Source: Amycolatopsis echigonensis (GTDB lineage Bacteria > Actinomycetota > Actinomycetes > Mycobacteriales > Pseudonocardiaceae). From it: a stretch of DNA of 56,683 bases. The DNA lies in assembly GCF_014174495.1 (NCBI RefSeq), contig NZ_JACJHR010000059.1:1-56683 (forward strand), given 5' to 3'. The position numbers and the translations under genes were made by a program. This document shows positions 52,891 to 56,683 of the stretch, piece after piece (positions within the stretch are counted from its first letter, which is position 1; each line of letters starts with the position of its first letter). The notes under the pieces are model-generated. The model saw only the letters and a program-made list of their open reading frames with translations, was not told where the DNA came from and made no database searches.

Positions 52891-52985
52891 CGGGCACGTT
52901 GCGCCGGATCCAGGCGTCGGGTGAGGTGGCTCACGTCCCAACGGCGGGTGCCCGCCGGCTGATGGCGTGCGGAAGGGAAGTGCGG

Positions 52986-55900
52986 ATGAACGCCTTCACG
53001 TTGGAAGACCGGTACGTGCGCGAAGCGGGCACCGTCTACTTGACCGGGGTGCAGGCGCTGGTGCGCGTCCTGCTCGACCGGATCCGGCTGGACCGGCGGA
53101 ACGGCGCGGATTCGGCCGCCTTCGTGTCGGGGTACCAGGGTTCGCCGCTCGGCGGGTTCGACCTGGAGCTGGCGCGGCGGTCGGCTTTGCTCGCCGAGCA
53201 CGCCATCGTGCACAAGCCGGGCGTCAACGAGGAACTCGGCGCGACCGCGGTCATGGGCAGCCAGCTCGCCGCCCGGGCGGGCACGATGCGACCCGACGGC
53301 GTGGTCGGCATGTGGTACGGCAAAGCCCCGGGCCTGGACCGGGCCACCGACGCGCTGCGGCACGCGAACCTCGCCGGCACCGATCCGCGCGGGGGCGCGG
53401 TCGCGCTGGTCGGCGACGACCCGAACGCGAAATCCTCGACCATCCCGTGTGCGTCCGAGCACGCGCTCGCCGACCTCGCGATGCCGGTGTTCTTCCCGGC
53501 CGATTCGCAGGACGTGCTGGAGCACGGCAGGCACGCCGTCGAACTTTCCCGCGCGAGCGGGCTGTGGTCGTCGATGAAGATCGTCGCGAACGTCGCCGAC
53601 TCCGGCGGCACCGCGGTGGTCGATTCGGAATGGACCGCGCCGGAAATGCCCGAGGGCGCGTACAAGCACCAGCCGAACAGCCGGCTGCTCGGGCCGGAGC
53701 TGATCACGCTCGAGCACAGCCTGCACCGCGTCCGGCTGCCGCTCGCGATGGACTACGTGCGGGCCAGCGGAATCAACCGGATCGTCCGGTCCGGACCGGG
53801 AGACCGGATCGGCATCGTCACCGCCGGGAAGTCCTATTTGGACCTTCGGCAGGCGTTGCGGATGCTCGGCCTCGACGAAGCCGAGCTGTCCCGCTACGGC
53901 ATCCGGCTGCTGAAGCTCGGCGTCGTGTACCCCGTCGAACCCGGCATCATCAAGGAATTCGCCGAGGGCCTGGACGAAATCCTGGTGATCGAGGAAAAGC
54001 GCGCGCTGGTCGAACCGGCGATCAAGGAGATCCTCTACGGCCGCACCGGCGCGCCGCGCGTGTACGGCAAGTCCGATCAGCACGGCCAGGTGCTGTTCAC
54101 CGAACTCGGCGAGCTGGACCCGGACCGCATCGCGAGCGGTCTGGCCAAGCGTCTTCCCGACGCGGAACCCGTTGCGGCGTGGAAACAACGGCGTCGCCGC
54201 GAGCGTATTTCCGTGCCGCTGCTGGCCCGTACGCCGTACTTCTGCTCCGGTTGCCCGCACAACTCGTCCACCAAGGTTCCGGACGGCACGCTCGTCGGCG
54301 CCGGAATCGGCTGCCACACCATGGCTCTGTTCATGGAGCCGGCGCAGGTCGGCGAGGTCGTCGGGCTGACCCAGATGGGCGGCGAGGGCGCGCAGTGGAT
54401 CGGCATGGCGCCGTTCGTCGAGACGCCGCATCTGATGCAGAACATCGGCGACGGCACGTTCATGCACTCCGGCAGTCTCGCCGTGCGCGCGGCGGTGGCG
54501 GCGGGCGTCGACATCACCTACAAGCTGCTCTACAACTCCGCGGTCGCGATGACCGGTGGTCAGGACGCTGTCGGCGGGCTGTCCGTGGAGAAGGTCGCCG
54601 CACTGCTGTTGACCGAGGGCGCGGCGAAGGTCGTCATCACATCGGACGCTCCGCGTCGGCTGCGGAAGCGCAAGCTGCCGCGCGGGGTCGAGGTGCGTGA
54701 CCGGTCAGAACTTCTTCGCACACAAGAAGAACTCGCGAAGCACCGCGGTGTCACGGTGTTGATTCACGAGCAGGAGTGCGCGGCGGAGAAGCGGCGCAAG
54801 CGCCGTCGCGGGAAGCAGGAAACGCCTGCGCGCAAGGTGTTCATCAACGAACGCGTCTGCGAAGGCTGCGGCGACTGCGGCGTGAAGTCGAATTGCCTTT
54901 CGGTGCAACCGGTCGAGACGGAGTTCGGCCGTAAAACCCAGATCCACCAGGCGTCCTGCAACGTCGACTACTCGTGCCTCGACGGCGACTGCCCGTCGTT
55001 CCTGACCGTCGTCCCGACCGGTGAGGTCAAACGGCGGCATCTCGCGCCGATCAGCGCGGACATCCTTCCGGAACCGGCGAAAGCCCGCTCGGACGTCGCC
55101 GTGCGGATCACCGGCATCGGCGGCACCGGCGTGGTCACTGTCGCGCAGATCCTCGGTGTCGCCGGGGTTCTCGACGGCAAGCAGGTGCGCACGCTCGACC
55201 AGACCGGCCTCGCGCAGAAGGGCGGCGCGGTCGTCTCGGACGTGAAGATCTCCACCGGCGCGGTCGAGCAGGCCCCGAAGCTCGCCAACGGGGAGTGCGA
55301 CCTCTACCTCGCGTGCGACGCGCTGGTCGCCGCCGACCCGGCGTACCTCGGCGTGGCCGATGCCGAGCGCACGGTCGCCGTAGTGTCCACTTCGGAGGTT
55401 CCGACCGGCCGGATGGTGGTGGACAAGGAAGTTTCCTATCCGGACCAGTCCAGCATCCGCGGCGCGCTCGGCGACGCGACCGCCACCGGGCACTACCTCG
55501 ACGCCCGCGGCCTCGCCGAGCAGATCTTCGGCGACGACCAGTTCGCCAACATCCTCCAACTCGGCGCGGCCTACCAGACCGGGTCGCTGGCCGTCACCGC
55601 GGAAAGTCTGGAACAGGCCATCAAGATCAACGGGACCGCGGTGGAGACGAACCTGCAGGCGTTCCGGCGCGGCAGGCAGCTGGTCGCGGACCCGGACGCG
55701 CTCAACGCGGAACTTTCCCCGTCGGCGGAGGCGTCGGCTCCGGCCGCGGTCGACGCGGAAGCGGTCCGCCGCGTGCGTGCGCTGGTGCGAGCGGAGGGCG
55801 AACTCGCCCGGCTGCTCGACCTGCGCGTCCCGGACCTCATCGCCTACCAGGACGAACGCTACGCCCGGGAGTACGCGGAGTTCGTCGAACGGGTCCGCAT

Positions 55901-56429
55901 CCGGGCCAGCGCTTCGGTGACCGAGGCGGTCGCGCGGAACCTCTACAAGCTCATGGCCTACAAGGACGAGTACGAGGTGGCGCGGCTGTCGCTGGACCCG
56001 CAGCTGACCGCGGAAATCGAAGCCCAGTTCGGCGTCGGCACGCGGTTCGCGCACCGGCTGCACCCGCCGGTGCTGCGCGCGCTGGGCATGAACCGCAAGA
56101 TCAGCCTCGGCGGACGCGGCTTCCGGCCCGCGCTCGCGGCCTTGCGGGCCATGCGCAAACTCCGCGGCACGCGGCTGGACCCGTTCGGCCGCGCGGAGGT
56201 CCGGCGGGTCGAGCGGGCGCTGATCGGGGAGTACCGGCAGGCGCTGACGCGCGCGCTCGAGGTGGCCGACCGGGGCGACGCCCGGCTGGTCGAACTGGCC
56301 TCGCTGCCGGACTCGGTGCGCGGGTACGAGGACATCAAGCTGGCCAACGTGGCGGCCTACCGGCGGCGGCAGGAGGAACTGCTGCGGGAACTGGAGATGC
56401 CGGACTCGGTGCGAGTCGCCACCGCCTGA
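52986..56429 (+). CDS. Indolepyruvate ferredoxin oxidoreductase, fused alpha/beta subunits
   Basis: 1147 aa from ATG 52986 with GGAAG upstream. N-terminal TPP/pyrimidine-binding regions (GYQGSPLGGFDLEL, KPGVNEELGATAVMGSQ), a TPP-binding core around residues 420-560 (YFCSGCPHNSSTKVP, GGEGAQWIGMAPF), a Cys-rich segment near 630-680 (CEGCGDCGVKSNCL, CNVDYSCLDGDC), and a gamma-type domain from ~700 (GIGGTGVVTVAQILGVAG). It decarboxylates aryl- or branched-chain 2-oxoacids to acyl-CoA with ferredoxin reduction. The single-chain form is common in actinobacteria. Control by the divergent Lrp/AsnC protein is likely. Confidence 0.93.
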   Translation: MNAFTLEDRYVREAGTVYLTGVQALVRVLLDRIRLDRRNGADSAAFVSGYQGSPLGGFDLELARRSALLAEHAIVHKPGVNEELGATAVMGSQLAARAGTMRPDGVVGMWYGKAPGLDRATDALRHANLAGTDPRGGAVALVGDDPNAKSSTIPCASEHALADLAMPVFFPADSQDVLEHGRHAVELSRASGLWSSMKIVANVADSGGTAVVDSEWTAPEMPEGAYKHQPNSRLLGPELITLEHSLHRVRLPLAMDYVRASGINRIVRSGPGDRIGIVTAGKSYLDLRQALRMLGLDEAELSRYGIRLLKLGVVYPVEPGIIKEFAEGLDEILVIEEKRALVEPAIKEILYGRTGAPRVYGKSDQHGQVLFTELGELDPDRIASGLAKRLPDAEPVAAWKQRRRRERISVPLLARTPYFCSGCPHNSSTKVPDGTLVGAGIGCHTMALFMEPAQVGEVVGLTQMGGEGAQWIGMAPFVETPHLMQNIGDGTFMHSGSLAVRAAVAAGVDITYKLLYNSAVAMTGGQDAVGGLSVEKVAALLLTEGAAKVVITSDAPRRLRKRKLPRGVEVRDRSELLRTQEELAKHRGVTVLIHEQECAAEKRRKRRRGKQETPARKVFINERVCEGCGDCGVKSNCLSVQPVETEFGRKTQIHQASCNVDYSCLDGDCPSFLTVVPTGEVKRRHLAPISADILPEPAKARSDVAVRITGIGGTGVVTVAQILGVAGVLDGKQVRTLDQTGLAQKGGAVVSDVKISTGAVEQAPKLANGECDLYLACDALVAADPAYLGVADAERTVAVVSTSEVPTGRMVVDKEVSYPDQSSIRGALGDATATGHYLDARGLAEQIFGDDQFANILQLGAAYQTGSLAVTAESLEQAIKINGTAVETNLQAFRRGRQLVADPDALNAELSPSAEASAPAAVDAEAVRRVRALVRAEGELARLLDLRVPDLIAYQDERYAREYAEFVERVRIRASASVTEAVARNLYKLMAYKDEYEVARLSLDPQLTAEIEAQFGVGTRFAHRLHPPVLRALGMNRKISLGGRGFRPALAALRAMRKLRGTRLDPFGRAEVRRVERALIGEYRQALTRALEVADRGDARLVELASLPDSVRGYEDIKLANVAAYRRRQEELLRELEMPDSVRVATA

Positions 56430-56559
56430 GGCGGGCGACGCGTCTGAAGGGTGCAGTCGGCGGCGGATTCCGTAGGGAAATACGGCAATCGGAACGGGAT
56501 CACCTTCGCTGAGCGCTATTCGACGCGGATTACCCGTTCCTCTTCCGGGCGGCACCGGA

Positions 56560-56605
56560 AACGGCGGGGAGACCGGGGAACCTGGTCTCCCCGCCGTTCC
56601 CCTCT
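56560..56605. terminator. Terminator hairpin after oxidoreductase gene
   Basis: AACGGCGGGGAGACC (56560-56574) pairs perfectly with GGTCTCCCCGCCGTT (56584-56598) around a 9-nt loop, followed by CCCCTCTTTC. No gene is evident from 56430 to the window end. Confidence 0.75.
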
Positions 56606-56683
56606 TTCGAATCGGGCCGCGCGCGTCCGGAAAGCCCCGTAGGTGTCACACCAACCGGGGGTCCTGGCGGACCTCTCCGGGAG

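Overview
The window is high-GC DNA with frequent GTG/TTG starts, GTGA/ATGA overlapping operons and actinobacterial gene families. These include a SARP regulator, gamma-butyrolactone (GBL) signalling genes, an ECF42-type sigma factor, a probable NDMA-dependent alcohol dehydrogenase and a DasR-type operator. It best fits a filamentous actinomycete of the Pseudonocardiales, probably Amycolatopsis or a close relative. That assignment is inference; no rRNA or other diagnostic marker gene is present. No tRNA, rRNA, CRISPR array, transposase or prophage gene was found.

Layout. 1-310: intergenic repeats, including a 106-nt hairpin element that recurs at 50594-50699 with compensatory base changes. 311-4889: GBL cassette (SARP, two ScbR/ArpA-like TetR regulators, AfsA-type synthase, extended SDR) with five ARE-like boxes. 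5031-9654: RNase Z, a decayed phosphotransferase pseudogene, a RibD_C/DHFR-like protein, the DGPF-protein/ECF42 sigma pair, and a GNAT acetyltransferase. 9655-15325: tandem-repeat arrays on both sides of a 1129-aa RecB-like nuclease/SF1 helicase. 15326-21799: FAD monooxygenase with tandem palindromic operators, small membrane protein, NTF2-like remnant, AA10 LPMO with a dre site, aldehyde dehydrogenase, hydrolase/TetR operon, and two divergent Fur-family regulators with mirrored boxes. 21796-26569: DUF885 peptidase-like protein, long-form argG, a hypothetical protein, and a GT2 glycosyltransferase.

26673-29741: five-gene membrane flavin/iron-sulfur electron-transfer operon (small anchored protein, ApbE, ferric-reductase-like cytochrome, NuoF-like protein, 3-Cys ferredoxin). 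29754-36499: double-HTH protein, orphan histidine kinase, methyltransferase, zinc-ribbon membrane protein plus SPFH protein (YdjG/YdjI-like), and a serine hydrolase. 36579-43223: two overlapping ABC-F genes behind a ~380-nt leader, then a MarR/FAD-monooxygenase operon diverging from a TetR-MarR fusion protein with an operator-like palindrome inside its linker. 43389-50320: YdcF-like protein, AcoR-like activator, and an aldehyde dehydrogenase/alcohol dehydrogenase/MoxR/VWA operon. 50321-56683: intergenic repeats, MftR-like TetR, acetate transporter, Lrp/AsnC regulator, and a fused indolepyruvate ferredoxin oxidoreductase.

Working together. The GBL genes form a synthase/receptor/SARP switch of the kind that controls antibiotic production, but no biosynthetic cluster lies inside the window. 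The aldehyde/alcohol dehydrogenase operon carries its own MoxR-VWA pair and has an AcoR-like activator upstream and an MftR-like regulator downstream, suggesting an alcohol-oxidation module tied to mycofactocin-type redox. The ApbE operon looks like a transmembrane electron conduit whose flavinylated partner is not obvious.
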